From the NCBI GenBank assembly GCA_005789375.1, contig SXXZ01000090.1, positions 1-7,056 on the forward strand: a stretch of 7,056 bases of DNA, in the 5' to 3' direction. Of this stretch, positions 6,703 through 7,056 are shown piece by piece. A program made the position numbers and the translations under genes. How positions within the stretch are numbered: position 1 is the first letter of the stretch; each line of letters begins with the position of its first letter. This stretch comes from Verrucomicrobiales bacterium (GTDB lineage: Bacteria > Verrucomicrobiota > Verrucomicrobiae > Limisphaerales > UBA9464). The notes below the pieces were generated by a model. The model worked only from the letters and a program-made list of their open reading frames with translations. It ran no database searches and had not been told where the DNA came from.

Positions 6703-7056
6703 TTAGGCTTCTGCCATCGCCTCGCGGGCGAGAAACCGGTCGCGAAGCTTACGCAAGGCAGCGGCTTCCAACTGACGGATCCGCTCACGGGTTAGGCCAA
6801 AATCGACCCCGATCTGCTCAAGGGTTCGGGGATCTCCACCTTCCAGCGCAAACCGTTGGTTGAGGATGATCTGTTCTCGCGCATTGAGTGAACCCACCAA
6901 TTCGCGCATTAACTCAGCATTGCTGGATTCGCTCACGCCGGCCCAAGGCATGACCGCAGATTCGTCAGCGATCACGTCAGCGATGCGGTTCGATTCGGGA
7001 TCATTGCCGATCGGAGCATCCAACGAGGTCGCTCCCACCGCAGCGGCCTCTCGCCA
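6703..7056 (-). CDS. Sigma-70 family RNA polymerase sigma factor, C-terminal part (cut by window edge)
   Basis: The minus strand is open from the window edge to TAA at 6703-6705, giving the last 117 residues of a larger protein. A GTG at 7036-7038 is not needed as a start, because the frame continues upstream without a stop into TSLDAPIG, a motif that in RpoD-type factors lies in the linker between regions 3 and 4. Region 4 follows: LNAREQIILNQRF with the 4.1 helices, then TLEQIGVDFGLTRERIRQLEAAALRKLR, the helix-turn-helix that contacts the -35 promoter element. The presence of this linker and the TRERIRQ recognition helix point to a group 1-3 factor, not an ECF factor. The segment after region 4 is short and unlike the typical RpoD tail, so an alternative RpoS- or RpoH-like factor is possible; the missing N-terminal regions would decide. 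It is convergent with the transporter. Confidence 0.9.
   Translation of the reverse strand, partial: WREAAAVGATSLDAPIGNDPESNRIADVIADESAVMPWAGVSESSNAELMRELVGSLNAREQIILNQRFALEGGDPRTLEQIGVDFGLTRERIRQLEAAALRKLRDRFLAREAMAEA

Noticed and set aside
6681..6704. CCGG repeats followed by TTTT before the sigma factor stop as a second terminator
   Set aside because: ACCGGCT occurs as a direct repeat, and only four palindromic CCGG pairs plus one weak closing pair form, so the stem is too short.

Overview
The window looks like ordinary chromosomal DNA from a GC-rich bacterium. It is most plausibly from the PVC group, perhaps Verrucomicrobiota. That guess rests on the secreted alpha/beta hydrolase type, a single eboD-like cyclase, a long two-repeat MMPL/RND protein, and start codons that mostly lack a recognisable Shine-Dalgarno sequence. 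No ribosomal marker is present, so the phylum is an inference and not a demonstration.

Layout, left to right. Positions 1-258 hold a cluster of short direct repeats built on the unit AGCCTGTCCCTGTTAAGGAA. This includes two near-identical 40-bp copies whose ends are 6-bp inverted repeats. Next comes a very small minus-strand gene (259-417) for a four-cysteine DUF2256 protein, hidden under a longer plus-strand shadow frame. Positions 418-633 hold no gene I can support. Two minus-strand genes follow, 45 bp apart and probably co-transcribed: an EboD-type sugar phosphate cyclase (1390-2568, upstream) and a short-chain dehydrogenase (634-1344, downstream). A 125-bp divergent intergenic region separates them from a plus-strand secreted alpha/beta hydrolase (2694-3605). 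A 968-residue MMPL/RND-family membrane transporter (3710-6616) follows on the same strand. Its stop codon lies inside a long, imperfect stem-loop (6597-6644) that probably ends transcription between the convergent genes. At the right edge is the C-terminal part of a sigma-70 family factor on the minus strand (6703 to beyond 7056).

How the genes may work together. The cyclase and dehydrogenase make chemical sense as a pair, with a sugar phosphate cyclase making a cyclic polyol-like intermediate and an NAD(P)-dependent reductase acting on it. Neither the substrate nor the product can be read from sequence. In cyanobacteria eboD sits in a conserved ebo cluster linked to moving a metabolite precursor to the periplasm. 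No other ebo gene is in this window, and the divergent hydrolase rules out an upstream extension of that operon. The hydrolase and transporter both act at or beyond the inner membrane but have no obvious joint pathway. I see no CRISPR array, tRNA, rRNA, intact transposase or phage gene. The most unusual items are the hidden small gene, the repeat cluster beside it, the orphan EboD/SDR pair and the hairpin that spans a stop codon.
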